Assembly (NCBI GenBank): GCA_029449245.1
Contig: JANATF010000009.1
Coordinates: 1,240,001-1,304,000, forward strand
DNA length: 64,000 bases
Source: Mortierella alpina
Lineage: Eukaryota > Mortierellomycota > Mortierellomycetes > Mortierellales > Mortierellaceae
Reading direction: 5' to 3'
Positions 12,650 through 24,696 of this stretch are shown here, piece after piece. Position 1 is the first letter of the stretch. Every line of letters starts with the position of its first letter. The notes beneath the pieces are model-generated. The model was not told the origin of the DNA. It was given only the letters and a program-made list of their open reading frames with translations, and ran no database searches. The translations under genes were made by a program, and so were the position numbers.

Positions 12650-12714
12650 ATCGTGTCCATATCGTGCCCATATCGTGTCCATATCGTGTCCATATCGTGT
12701 CCATATCGTGTCCA
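12650..12714. repeat. 11-bp tandem repeat, about 6 copies
   Basis: Six consecutive near-identical units ATCGTGTCCAT (minus strand ATGGACACGAT), one of them with a single T-to-C change and the last one lacking its final base. The array lies about 490 bases upstream of the zinc-finger gene start. Eleven bases is close to one helical turn, so any bound protein would recur on one face of the DNA. The array is open in several frames but has no coding character. Confidence 0.85.
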
Positions 12715-13895
12715 GCTGCTGAGGAGAGTGTTCCATGGCTCGCTGGACAGCCCGTGTGCAAACACGTTGCAGAAACGACCAGTCAATGCCATGCCTGGGT
12801 CAAAACGGGAGAACTGCACCTATCAGCCCTGTGCATCAGAGCAAGTGTAATGAGAATGAGTGGGTCTGGGCTGGGGGCGCTCCCCTACGCAATGGTCTGT
12901 TTTGTTGACTTTTGCCACCGTTTTATCTCACACGGGTCGGAGGCTGTTGGAGCATTTGGAGTTGGCCCAAAAAAAAAAATTCCTACGTCCAAGCCTCCTT
13001 TTTTTTTTTTTTTTTTTTTTGGTTTTCATATCGGTCTGTCGCGCTGGCTGGCAACATGGCCCGCCGCACGTTTGTTTTTCTTTGGGCAGGCGCAATGGCT
13101 GTCAATGCAATAGATGCGCCCTTTTCAACCAATCGCTGTCGCCGCACCCTGACGCATTGCACGACACATCGCAAGAGATGGAGAGTGCAGTCGCGCGGAA
13201 GGGTGCCGTAGAAAAAGTTATTATGTTCATATCACTGGCACCATTGTAAGATGTTGTCAATTGAGTTCTTAGAAATATCACTCGTGCCAGACCATGCAAA
13301 GTCTAGCTTCGTGGTCTCGCCACAGCGCCCGAAACTCCATTTGTGAGCCTCACTCCGTCATTGTGTCGACCAATCGCGGGATTTCATTGGCTGGCAAGAG
13401 CTTCAGCACCGCCACGCTTCCGCAAGGCCAGCCCCTTTTATCTCTGTCGACTCGCTGTTATCGGAAGCGAAACAACGGGTCAAGGAGAGAACTGTGTCGC
13501 TTTTCTTCCACAAGCATGCCCACCGACAAAAGGACTCATCGTCGAGAGTCATCTTCCTGTGGCGGCCCACCTTTCAGGACCCATTCCGCAAGAACGCTCA
13601 TAAAAACCTGGAAACAAGGAAAAGGTCCAAATACAGTATAAAGGCGCCGTATACAGTGCCTGAAATAAGCCCCTGAAATAGTCTATATATGTATATATAT
13701 GGTTCCCACCACAGGTGAAGCATGAACAAAAGCCGAAGAACATTATCATGGAAAGAGCATTCAAGAGAGTCCAGCGGGACCGACGTGGCAGTGCTCGGCT
13801 CCAGTTTGCAGTTGCACAAGAAATAAACATGTGATGCATCCCCCGCCGTGCCTGAAAGGAACGAAAATTCAAGGAAGGTCGAAAATGATACAGAT
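12715..13895. other. Intergenic between zinc-finger and seven-span genes
   Basis: Contains the distal promoter of the zinc-finger gene and, toward 13.9 kb, the 3' flank of the seven-span gene. There are poly-A and poly-T runs near 12970-13020 and an AT-rich TATATA stretch near 13683-13700. The overlapping short frames have no motifs. Confidence 0.45.
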
Positions 13896-16369
13896 TTATT
13901 TGGCAAAAGTGGGCGGCAGAGGCCACTCGTTCTCAATGATTTCTGCTCCTAAAGGATCTTGCTGCCGTATGGCTTCCATCTCAAACCCTTGTCCGCGATA
14001 TCCACCCCCCGCACCTCTGGATGCTGGGATAATAATGGGAGCCGAGAGCGAGGATGAAGCATTCTTTGGAGAGGAACCACCATTCCTTGAAGGGGAGCCA
14101 ACACTATTTTGTCTACGAGCAGGGTTCTGTCGTGGTGGAGGTGGAGGTATGGGGTGGGACCATTGCCTAAACTGCTGCTGCTGCTGCTGTTGCTTGGGCT
14201 GTAAACTGTAGCTGTGGTGAACGGCCGGCGGCGGAGACGTCGGCTGTTGTCCCAAAATCGATGCTCGCGTAAAGCTAAGGTTCGTCGGACTAGTACTGAT
14301 GGGGCTCATTCGATTGGTCGATCCTCCAGTGCTGTTTGTGTTCATCGTCGAAATAGAGATCGTATGCGAATTTGTCGCGCTTGAGCCAGACGTGGATCCA
14401 GCAGAATAACCTACGGCCGAGCTCGTTGAAGGCCGAGGAGTCACGTTATTTCTTGAGCCAGAGCGCAGCGTTCGAGGGAAAGATGGCAAGTTGAAGCCAC
14501 CAAGCGACGTGGGTCCAGATGGAGGCGATGACGGTGGTGAGATCGAGGACCGGTCGTCGCGTGGGGTCCTGCCTCCAAAAACAGATTCGCGCAAATTCAC
14601 TTGGTTGGGGGCTGCTGGACTCGAATTCAAGGACTGAAGCCGCGGTGGAGGCGTTAGGGATGTAGCCACGTACGAAGCACGATCGCTATCACCTTCCAAG
14701 GCTTCCCCTGCCTCGAGATCGCGACCATAAATCTCGTGGACTGGTTCCACAGAGTACTTTTCGCTCGAGTGCACCGAGTGCAGCGTGCTCACATCCCCAG
14801 AACTAGCATGAGTTAGACAAGCCTCAGCATCCGACCTTGAGGGGATAATCTTAGAGCCTCTACTGCTGACGTTCTGGCCATTAGTATCGCGGGTCTCAGC
14901 ATCGGCAGTGGCCTGCCCATTATGCCCAGAAGAAGGCACGTTGGATGCAGTCGAGGAAAGGTTGTGCAAACCACGCTTACGACTCCTGATGGACTGGGCA
15001 GTGATCAGTACCATAAGGACAAAGAATGCCACCGCAATCGCTCCAGTCCAAAAGAAAAGCATCGCATGAGGCCACCGATCGTCTTGCATCGAAAGTATCC
15101 TGTCATGGAAAAGCACCCATAAAAGACAAAGCGCCCCTGCAAGCAAGGTTACCACACAGCCGCCGAAGCCCGTGATCTGGAGTTGAATAAATAGGAACCG
15201 GGCCGGAGACCTTGACTTTAGGTTGCCAATCCCGAATGCTGCTCGTGGTGCCTTAAGTTCAGTCTCTGCAATGATGATGTTGGCGCGCAAGATGAACGTA
15301 TACTTGAGTCCATAATAGAAAAACATAACTGCCATCGACCACATCATCAGTACCCAGTTGGAGTACTGTGCAAGTAACAAAATGTATGCCATTCTAGCGT
15401 TTCCTCGGTCGTGCATCACACCAGAGGCAATGCCAAGACCTGCGCCAAAGATGGCTGGATACGTAGCTCCAATGGCAAGCATGATGTTTCTTTGAAATGT
15501 CGTAGGGGCGAGGACATGAATGGGTGGTAGAGGCTTTGAGCCGTAGGAAGTCTCTGGTTGGTAAACGGCAAAGATGCCCTCGCGGGTTGTTACCGGCATC
15601 GCATAGAGGAGACCAATTTTGTAAGAAGCAAATGCAAACGATACGAACACCCTAAATGAAGATACCAATTGAAGATAAAATTATAATATGGTCAGCTCGA
15701 AGATTTTTTTGGCTCCGACTAACCATTCGACCGAGCTGCCTCACAGTTACACTCATACCAGTATGTCTGTTCGATGGCGATACGTATCCACCAGCTGTCT
15801 CTCAGTACATCAAATAAGAGCAGCATATTGGCGCCAATTTTGACAAAGCATGCAATTGAAACGAAAAATAGGACGCAGTCCATCTAAATGGTTCAAGAAT
15901 CGAGATATTAGGTATTCCATGCTTCATAGAGGCAAAAAGGCAAGTATGAGAGAGCGTACAGGAACATGCGTAGGTGGGAAGCATAACTTACCGGCTTGGG
16001 CCTGATACCCGATCCCGCAGAGGTAAAGAGTTCTGTGACAATCTTGCGACTGAATCCTCTGTTTCGGTAGTATAGCAGCCAGATACCATATAGTCCCACG
16101 AATCCATGAATCGCTGAGGACGTAATCAGCATCTTCTTTACAAAGTCCGCATCTCTACAGTCGGACGCTGTCCTAGTCCAGTCGCACAAAGCTTGTGATG
16201 GTTCGGGAGTTCCTTCTGTGGCAGGCCCTGGTGGCAGATGGTCCGGTGAAAGTCCCTCTGACCTCACTGGTGCAGCACCTGCTGTTGCTGCGAAAAGTAG
16301 AATGGCTATTGAAAATCTGCTAATTGCCGTTGCTGCAGTGGATATTGAGCAAGATCCGAAGGACCTCAT
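13896..16369 (-). CDS. Seven-span membrane protein with signal peptide and long cytosolic-type tail (752 aa, 3 exons)
   Basis: Exons 16369-15992, 15883-15759 and 15651-13896 join in frame to 752 codons. A signal peptide (SRFSIAILLFAATAGAAP) is followed by a short ectodomain with two cysteines (CDWTRTASDC). Seven hydrophobic segments then start near residues 80, 127, 169, 217, 251, 310 and 348. The last 380 residues are Ser/Pro/Gly/Gln-rich with a run of seven Gln and many S/T-P sites. This signal-ectodomain-7TM-tail layout resembles a G-protein-coupled receptor, but I see no DRY- or NPxxY-like motif and cannot place it in a family. Exon 2 encodes the second span exactly, and its use is confirmed by phase on both sides. 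Function is unknown; a sensor or receptor is a guess from topology. Confidence 0.75.
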
Positions 16370-17142
16370 GGTTTGTATGGTGGTATGGTGGTATGGACGG
16401 GTGATCTGTAATGAAGCAAAACAACAGTTAAGGTTAGAGCAAAGCGTTACATAGGAGAATGGTTGCGCGATATTCAGGACCGTACGTAAGAATACAGCCT
16501 AGGACAGATGGTTTAGCATGCGATGTTTGCTGTATGAATGCTCAAGGGCAACGGCCATGCTTCTGCCAACTGCGCCTACGTTCCAACAGAAAGGCGGTCT
16601 TCATATGCCAGTGCGCATTCAACTCCGAAGGCATCTTTTTGCGTGTGACGACGAGAGAGTTCAACAGCACCGACATGAGGCAAAGAGAGGAACACAGAGA
16701 CAATCAGGACAATACTGGTACTGTGGTACGCGCAAAAAAAGAGGTGTTGGTATTGAGACGAGCATACAGCCGTGAACGGTTTTTGTGCATGAACAGCATA
16801 ACGCGCTCATGCGTTCAGTGGTTGGCTGCTTGCTCGCAAACTTTAAATCGGGTTGGAGACCTGAAGCATGTTCCTCCACATGACCCCTGAAGTGACAACG
16901 GAGGAGAGCAAGGGGAGGGAGGAGAGCGTTACCTATATACAAGGGTGGCGTTGATGGTTTAGAAACGAGAGCGAGGCTCTGTCGAGATGTGTGGACAACT
17001 TAGATAACTTAGATGGGTTATGAGAACAGAGTGAGGGTCATGGAGTATATTTTGAACAGGGTTAAGGAAGAGGTTGAGTGGATCGAGGCCTTGTTCGTTA
17101 GAGACGACGAGACGGTTGCAGAGGCGATAGTTTCGCGCTGAT

Positions 17143-17172
17143 GTGTTTGAGTGTGTTTGAGTGTGTTTGGGT
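17143..17172. repeat. 10-bp tandem repeat, 3 copies
   Basis: Three successive units close to GTGTTTGAGT, the last slightly changed, about 770 bases upstream of the seven-span gene start on the minus strand. It is short and may be chance. Confidence 0.5.
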
Positions 17173-18071
17173 GGGCACACGAGTGAGTGAATGAAAGATT
17201 GAGTGAGGAGAGGCGGTGTTGAATGAGAGAATGGCCGCTGGTGAATGGAAAGGAAATGTACAAGTTGCAACTGTTAGCCTAAAGTGCAGAAAGAACAAAA
17301 AAATAAAAGGTAAAAGTGGGGGATCGATTTCAATTTAAAGGAAGACTGGCCTCTTAATGGACACAGGACCAACTATTAATATAATAAGGCGTAAAAGCAA
17401 AGAGACGCTCGGACGGTTAGATCAGGGACGGGGCTGTCATACCCAACCGCGCTCCTACTTTCAGGCGGGAGTTGTAGAAAGTATGGTGTGTGAGGTTAAC
17501 AAATTTCGTAGGAATCTATTCATTCATGCGTTGTGGAGAGCGAGGGGAGTGGAGAGTGTTTGTAAAGTGTCAGCAAAGGCAAGTACCTTGCAAGTGCAAC
17601 AGCACACCGCAGGAACCTCCATATGACAAAGGGGGCATAACAGGCGAAAGGGACAAACGAGAGAGTGCTGACAAGCAGAAAATAAACAAAAGTTTTTTCA
17701 GATGTATGGAGACAATCTGCAATGTAATGCACCTTCCTGTACATCGTTGCTCTCACTCTTTCTTTTGTCACTCTGCCTTGCAACGCGCGTGGTGACAGAC
17801 CCATTCATCTTTACTATGTCTGCTTGCATCTGCTAGGTCCACCCTACTTTCTCATTCCGCTAAGACTGCGAGGTGGAAAACAGGCAGCACTGGCTTGTGC
17901 CCAAGAATAGGTCTAACCAACACGCGGAGGAGTGGAAAGAAGGTAAAATAGACAAGCACATGTTTGTCACTTCCTTCTTCAGTTGCCCAACGCAGCCCTT
18001 ACCAACATTATAACGTTTGTGAAGTCGATCATCTGGAGCAGCACTTTAAGAGGAACAGCACAACAAACGAG

Positions 18072-18335
18072 TCAGTGATGAATAATAAGAAATAGAATTG
18101 GTCCAGTAATGGTCAGTGCGACTAATAATGATACTGTCGCTACAGTAACGGAATGCTTCAGCTCCAGTGTGTGGGGCGGAAGTCTCGAGGCCGATGACAC
18201 GTAGTCTTCAATATACTTCCGAGATAGTACATCTCTTGTAGCCCCTTCCTTGATTCGTCCATGGGTCCATTTCGAACGTCTCCATAGTGTACTTTTACTC
18301 ATTAACTGTGGAACTGTGGTTATAGAAGATTTCAT
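18072..18335 (-). CDS. Possible small tail-anchored protein (87 aa)
   Basis: An ATG-started frame whose N-terminal 60 residues are basic and polar. It ends in a single hydrophobic segment (VTVATVSLLVALTITGPILF) right at the C-terminus, as in tail-anchored proteins. There are no splice signals, homologue pattern or clear promoter. It may be a chance frame in a long non-coding region, or the last exon of a gene I cannot assemble. Confidence 0.2.
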   Translation of the reverse strand: MKSSITTVPQLMSKSTLWRRSKWTHGRIKEGATRDVLSRKYIEDYVSSASRLPPHTLELKHSVTVATVSLLVALTITGPILFLIIHH

Positions 18336-19316
18336 GTGGACACTTTAACAACAGCGAATTTTGGTGATTCGATTCTAACTTCCTAACTGGGTGGGTTGCT
18401 GTATAAATACATTACTAACGCATGGTATGCAATGCTCTGTGGTGGATTTGAACTGAGCAACCAAGCTACCCACACGCTTCAACTAGCATCATTTGACACT
18501 ACACTACTCCCTGACTTGATGCTCTCAAGAACTGCATCATCATTTTGCATGAAATGGACCTGTGTCCATTGAATCGGTTGGACACCCCTCGCTTTTTGCA
18601 TGGAGACAAAAGAAAGGGCTGACCATAAAACAGGTGAAGGGATAATGCGAGATCGGCTCGCTCAACGCACTGTGCAACTACTGGACAGTTAATCTTAGGG
18701 AACACAACAGTGGCTCAGTGACGGAACGAGAGCCTCCGAACCTCCCGCCTCACACACAGATACTATCCATGTTCTCGCTTTCTTGTCATGGACCGCTCTC
18801 TCTATCCGGTATCCTGAGAAGTCGAATGCTCACAAGGCGGCAGATTTTAATCTGTGAAAGTAAAGCCAGAAGGCAGAGACAGTCTGGAGACTCTTGTCGA
18901 AGGCTACTGCATGACAGGTAAACCGATGGCCCGGTCCCAGCGTCACAACCGGCTCAAGCCTACACACATGTAATTTCACGCATAGGTGGTGCTGAACCGG
19001 GTGATTGCTCTATCAGAAAATTACAGTCCAGATGCCCTCTTAGTAGCATGCCATAATGCGCAGAATAGGCCATGAGTAAAAGCATACACCCAACAAAACC
19101 ATAGTTCAACGCTCGCACGAGCTTCAGTCGGTACCCGAGGCACATGCTATTGTTCGCACGGACAGATGAATGGGCAGGTACTTCATCGATGTATCAGCGG
19201 GATCAAGTCGCAGCCATTTCCACCACAGAACCGACATCATACAAATGCAGCAGCTGCAACTGATGAATAGGGGACAGAAATCTCCATGGCGTGCAGAATT
19301 AACGCACTTTACTGAA

Positions 19317-19375
19317 AAGAGAGAGAGAGAGAGAGAACGCGCGCGAGCGAGAGGAGGAAGAGAGAAAGAGAGCAG
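19317..19375. repeat. GA-rich low-complexity tract
   Basis: Starts with a pure (GA)n run and continues as a purine-rich stretch with CGCGCG interruptions. A simple-sequence repeat with no associated gene. Confidence 0.7.
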
Positions 19376-20254
19376 CTACAAAGGACCATGCATATGCCGC
19401 GCGCTCTCGGTTTCCCCCTTCCTTTGCCTTCATCACTTCATCAAGGACACCATTTTTTAGGGAGCATCGGGTATAACTCTGCTCAGAATAAATTGGCCAG
19501 ATGGAGATGGGGACTGGCCAATTGCCGTTTTCTAAGCATGCACAGTTACAAACTCTGTCCCCTATTCCCTGTCCTCTGTTCCTGTAGGGTAATAAAGGCG
19601 TACTACCGATGCGCATGCTGTGTTCGTTCTTTTCATAAGGATGGTGAAGGTCGCTGGCTGGTTATCTGTGGTGCCTTTTCAGTGACATGGCTTTGCTCGC
19701 TGACTTCGACTTCCTGCTAGATACCTCTAGACCTCTGAAACAATCAACAGCATCTGAAAAAAGTGCATGACTGCGCCAGTGCTACATGCACCGCTTGTTC
19801 TGCCAGCAAACAAACCCAGGGTGGGCCGGTCCATCCTATAACATCTAATGGTCAAGATAGTGAACAATAATCTCAACACGGACTACATGTAGTCCATTTC
19901 TTCAAAGGTGCGGAGGGTGTTGACGCTTGTTCTTGTAGCGTCGCAGTGTTCGATGGCACGTTGTTTGGGCGTTAGGAAGGAGCAGGCGGAACGAAGTGTT
20001 ATGATTCGGACAAACAAAAACTTTGTTTGCATGCATCGAATCGTGGAGGAGAGCAAGCACAAGGTGTTCAGGAACAGAGGGACCGACAGGGCTGAGAGGT
20101 CATCCCCTGGCGACAATCCCCTCCGTATTTGCGGACCCCATACGCTACACTGTAGCCACTGCCCCAGTTGGCTCTGACATTCCACCCCCCGTCCGTTCCA
20201 TTTCGCGGATTCTGTTCCTCATTCCTCCATTGTCCATTCTCGACCTATCCTACC

Positions 20255-22310
20255 ATGAGCGTCTATCAGCACATTCACCCAGAAGGCGTCAAGATCATCA
20301 TTGTGGGCGCTGGAATCTGCGGTCTCATGACCGCCATCCAACTCGAGCGTGCTGGCATGGACTATGTTGTCTTTGAAAAAGCGAAAGAGTGTCTTCCTCT
20401 GGGATCTGCCCTGTCCTTAACACCTGCCTGTTACTACATCTTTGACCAGTTAGGGTAAGTGTTGGCTTACCCCTTGTCCCCTTTGCATTTAAATATTTTC
20501 GAGGAAGTGTCGCACCACTGTGCAAGGGAGCGATCCAGAGCTGCAGTGCGCAAGCTCCGTACATCTCCGACGCATTGCACATTGTGCGACTCATTCTTGA
20601 TGAGGTCGACGAGTGTAACATTAAAACTCGTTCGCTCTTGAGCCAACATCAATGCACTTTTGTCTCATCCTTGCTCCGATAGCCTAAGAACCTCAGTACA
20701 TGTACCACCGCACGCATACTTGTAACCATATATACACACGTTGATGTATATAGACTATATTCTCAAACCTTGGTTTTAGGATGCTAGAGGATATTCAAAA
20801 GGTGTCTCTGCCCTGTCAGAGGATTGACTATGTCCGCGAAGACCTTTCCGAGGTCGGAACCATGGATGCCGGCAATAACAAGGAGCGATATGGCTACAAT
20901 GGCATCCTGATCACACGACCAGCCTTCTACGACATCTTGCTCTCGCGCGTGCCAGCTCACAAGATAAATTGGGGCAAGAGAATATTGGGCATGGAGCAAA
21001 ACCAATACGGAGTCATGATCCGTGTAGCTGACAACTCCACTCATCATGCCGACATCTTGATTGGCGCTGGTAAGGCTTACCATGACCTTCCTCAACGACT
21101 TTGTTACAGCTAAACAGCAGATTCAACATACCAGCAGCAATGACCTGACGCTACATATTTTTTCTAAAGACGGCGCCTACAGTGCCGTGCGCCAAACTCT
21201 CTACAAGTCCCTGCTCAAGAAGGGACTGACAGTCCCAAAGTCGGACCTGTCGCCGCTACACTTTAATTCAAACTGTGTCATTGGAGTGACCGATGTGCTT
21301 TCAGAGGAGGAATTCCCAGTGCTGAAGGATCGAACGGGAGACTTTCATGTCATCATTGGAAAAGAGCGCTCGATTCAGGTGTATTTGTTCACCTTTGCAG
21401 AGAGCAGAATCGGCTGGCAGATTTGTGGAAAGATGGAAAACCCAGAGGACCATGACGAGCAAAGCTTTCGATTCAGCGACTGGGTAGGTGAAAAATGAAA
21501 GGGAGATGATTTGAATACCTCTTTCGATGCGCATCTTGACCAGAAAAGAAATAATCTTTGCCATAGGGGCCAGTTGCGGCTGATGACCTTTGCGACCAGG
21601 TGCGCCATTACCAATGCCCTTTCGGGGGTACGCTCGGTGATTTGATGGACCGAACACCAAAGGAACGTCTCTCCAAGGTCATGCTCGAAGACAAATACTT
21701 TCACACATGGTGGCACCTGCGAACAGTACTGATGGCGATGCCTGCCACAAGGTAACACATTTGCTTTCTCTACTGCAGACGCAAGGATAGGAGGCTGATG
21801 CAGTTGCTGGACCTTATTCAGTATACACTCTGACATGTCTCACCGTTCAATTGCTCTCGTTTCATTCCATTGTAGCATCTGCCATTCGGAGGTCAAGGCG
21901 CAAACCAAGCGATTCTCGACTCTGTGCACCTTGTAAACCAGCTCTACGCCATCCCATCGGGGTCTCTTGAAGATGTTGCCAAATCCTTCAAGGCATATCA
22001 CGCTAATCGCAGTCCCAATGCACGAGGCGTCTATAAGAGTACGGGGATGGTAGCCAACATTCTAGGCAGCCGTGGGCTCGGATCTGATACGCTTCGAAGC
22101 TTGACTTTATCAAAGACCCCCAAGTGGCTCAATGAACTGGGCATGTATGGCATGAACTCAGAGCGGCCAGTGCTCTGCTTCTTGCCGCCGCCAAATGTTC
22201 AGCCCACAGTCAAAGGCAAACCGCAGGCCGTGCCTGTGCATTATAGACAGGCGTTGAAAGCGAAAGGGATCAGAGGAGCGAGTTCCATCTTCTCATCAGC
22301 TTCTGTGTAA
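20255..22310 (+). pseudogene. FAD-dependent monooxygenase with a one-base frameshift in the GD motif
   Basis: Exons 20255-20454, 20780-21069, 21170-21483, 21567-21750 and 21876-22310 follow the family pattern. The dinucleotide fold (KIIIVGAGICGLMTAIQLE), the DG motif (LIGADGAYSAVR) and a GD region are recognisable. At about 21733 the bases coding VLM-GDACHK lack one G. The literal frame therefore reads on to AMPATR and stops, while the rest (DACHK, then HLPFGGQGANQAILD onward) is intact one frame over. All splice sites elsewhere are good and phases match. The lesion is thus a very recent inactivation, a sequencing or assembly indel in a short G run, or a local programmed event; I favour the first two. 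It is a paralogue of the gene at 1.97 kb but lacks the Ser-rich insert and the microexon. Confidence 0.7.
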
Positions 22311-22361
22311 AGTAACAAACCTATGCTCACACATGGGGGACGTGATTATACGAACGGTTAA

Positions 22362-22378
22362 CTGCCACTTCGTGGCAG
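22362..22378. other. Perfect 7-bp hairpin downstream of the second FAD gene
   Basis: CTGCCAC and GTGGCAG flank a three-base loop 52 bases after the stop codon, so it would lie in the 3' untranslated region. Role unknown. Confidence 0.5.
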
Positions 22379-24068
22379 CGGGAGCCTTTCTTCACTATTT
22401 TTTGGGAATAGTCTTCGGATAGTAAACTATTGTTATAAAAAGAAGAGAAAAAGCGTCTGGGGTTGTGGACACGGGGGTTTCTGGCTGGAGCGGCAGTAGA
22501 GGAAGAGCCTCATCTAATGGCCTAGTCCAACATAGTTTTGAATCACCTTCTCGTCATGCTCCTGGGAATCGTAGATATTAACAAAAATAAAAAAAGAGAC
22601 GCGTCAAAAAAGAAAGGCGAATTCCTGATTCGACCTTGGGAATGGGGCTAGCGGTTGTTGTTCTTTGGAGGTGGCAACTCTAGCGAACGGGAAAAATATA
22701 CACAAACGCGTCAGTGAGAAAGAGTGATGCTGTTGACCATTGTGAAATGCACCGCCGACATTGTGCTGTGGAAGGATCAAGGGAGTGGGTGGTGGTAATT
22801 GATTTTTTTGTTATGCTCCATAGATCCTCTGGTCTTAATGCGAAACCAGTGAATTTAAAGCCGAATAAACATTGAGCAATGACTTACCAGGAAGGCAGCA
22901 ATGTGGCCGCAGTCGGAGGACTGGCAAATGGAGGGGTTTTCAAGAACCGGAAGCAGGGTCGTTGAAGTGTTCTGACCTCGGCTGTTTGGACGGCATGCGT
23001 TGTGCATTGAGCCGAGGGTGTGGGGTGATGAGAGAAGAAAAAAATCAAGTCCGACTGCGCTCAAATGCAGTCTGCCCTACACAGACCAAGAATTGTCGCC
23101 ATCACAGCCTAGCACGGCCAGGGCTGCGGGCGGCGAACCAACACTTTAGCCTTTGGGATACCAAGAGCTCTGCATCCCCGAGACGGCGCCATTCTTAGGC
23201 GAGGATGCATGGTTTGCTTTCAGTGGAAGCGTCGCTGCTTGCACACGGCGTTGACCGTTCATGACCTCCCATTTGAGGTCAGCCCTTTCATTCCGATATC
23301 CGATTTCACTCACCCTGCGCGATAAATTTTACATTTGAGTCCGGCCATGATGGCAACAAGAAGTGCAGGAAGAGACAGAAGGGGGCATGAGGAGCGGAGA
23401 GGCACTGGGCAAGTGCAACAAAAACTCCAGCGCAAGATCTAAACAACCTGTAATGGCACCAAAACGCGACCATACTACCGTACTGAGTACGTAAAAGCAG
23501 AAATCGTCGGCTCCTCCTGTGCTATTGTAGCCACCAATACCTATCACAGCTTCCTTGATACCAGTGTTACTCAGTATCATTACCCAGATCATCGTACTCT
23601 CACAAGGAAAAGTGGTTGATTTACATCGCGATTATTCGCAATAGGCGAATAGCTTCTGATTAGGAATGGTCGCGTTGGCTTTAGGTGCAGTAACAATGTA
23701 GTCAGTATAGCCCGTGAAAGAAATATGATGAAGAGCAACAGCAATTACTGTGGAGGTCAACGCCGTAGCACCAGATAGGGCTATTCAATATCGTCACCTT
23801 CATTTCCTTTTCATTCGACAGAAATTGGCACAACGACTCTGAAAGTAAGTCCTCGTCACATACTCATCTCCACCGTTATCCAAAGCCAAAATGAAGCTAT
23901 TTCACCCTCGTCTCGCCGGGCGGTAATGTCACAATATTAGTTATTCTGACAAGTATCTGACAAAAAGATAAAATGACAAATGACATGCAGGAATGTATGG
24001 AAAAACGTTAACCTGACGTAAAACGATGGTGCTATAAGAAAAAAAGCGGGTGAATGAATCTAAGCAGT
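22379..24068. other. Intergenic region
   Basis: No gene is supported. A 7-bp inverted repeat (TGACCTC, six bases, GAGGTCA) sits at 23262-23281. AT-rich stretches and short overlapping frames fill the rest. Confidence 0.4.
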
Positions 24069-24100
24069 GTATAAGGTTTTAAATACACTCAGTGAGTGCA
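24069..24100 (+). repeat. Left arm of a 32-bp imperfect inverted repeat
   Basis: This arm and the one at 25145-25176 match as reverse complements over about 28 of 32 bases, including an unbroken 13-base outer end (GTATAAGGTTTTA). They bound 1.1 kb. It is followed by further ACTCA/TGAGT palindromes up to 24125. The outer flanks give no clear target-site duplication. The layout is that of a non-autonomous DNA transposon, without a transposase. Confidence 0.5.
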
Positions 24101-24463
24101 CGCAACATTCACTCATTGAGTGTCTATGATGCCTTAAAGAAACGACAGCTTTTCGATCATTCCAAGACGAGAAAAATGCAATACTGCAAATTGTTTGCGA
24201 GAATATCGAGAGTGGCGAAACTTATCGACAAAGGATGATGGCCCCTTTGTGTTAAATGTCATTCCCGTAGGGAAACTGTGCTTTGGAGTGAATTCACATA
24301 GGTGAGATAGTGACTAATGGTCGAGAGAAAAAACATGAATTTACATAGGAATAGCATAGGGGACGTGAAAATAAGGTGTACACGGGGGCGTGTAATTATT
24401 ATCATCCTTACTCCTATGTATGTTCTTCCGATCCATTGATCATGGCAAAAAAGAAGAGCATCT

Positions 24464-24536
24464 TGGAGAATGAGAGACTTGAACTCCCGACCTTCCGCTT
24501 TGGAGACGGACGCGCTGCCAATTGCGCCAATCCTCC
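24464..24536 (-). tRNA. tRNA-Trp (anticodon CCA), intronless
   Basis: On the minus strand the sequence folds as a full cloverleaf. The 7-bp acceptor stem is GGAGGAT/ATTCTCC with a G-T pair, the D arm is GCGC/GCGC, and the anticodon stem is TCCGT/GCGGA with loop CTCCAAA (anticodon CCA). The T arm is GGGAG/CTCTC with loop TTCAAGT, and the discriminator is A. There is no intron, unlike the tRNA-Trp genes of budding yeast. Internal A and B boxes fit RNA polymerase III. It lies inside the pair of inverted repeats described here. Confidence 0.9.
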
Positions 24537-24696
24537 GATGGATCTTCGATGAAGGGCCATGAAGCTGTGAACCAATTTAAAGACGTGTGCGGATTGAAAG
24601 TCCGATCAGGTACGGTACGCTACGACTTAACCCTTTTTTTTTTTTTTTTTTTTTTTGGGTGCGTGGAAAGTGACAAATGTTGCACGGTTTGTGCAG

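Larger units (their letters stand above)
16370..20254. other. Long intergenic region (3.9 kb)
   Basis: No convincing protein gene. It holds a short 10-bp tandem repeat near 17143-17172, a GA-rich tract at about 19317-19375 and one small membrane-protein candidate (18072-18335, listed separately). Other reading frames overlap on both strands and lack signals. The region could include an undetected non-coding transcript, but nothing in the sequence shows it. Confidence 0.4.

Noticed and set aside
10994-12736. Zinc-finger frame extended to 12736
   Set aside because: The extension runs into the 11-bp tandem array and gives a repeating WTRYGHDMDT-like translation. The ATG at 12157 gives a sensible N-terminus.
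12637-13113. Plus-strand frame through the 11-bp array
   Set aside because: It is open only because the repeat has no stops; the remaining part is low complexity crossing poly-T.
18429-18495. tRNA-like word (GTTCAAATCC with a nearby AGCTTGG) on the minus strand
   Set aside because: D-arm-like and T-arm-like words are adjacent with no room for an anticodon arm; no cloverleaf forms.
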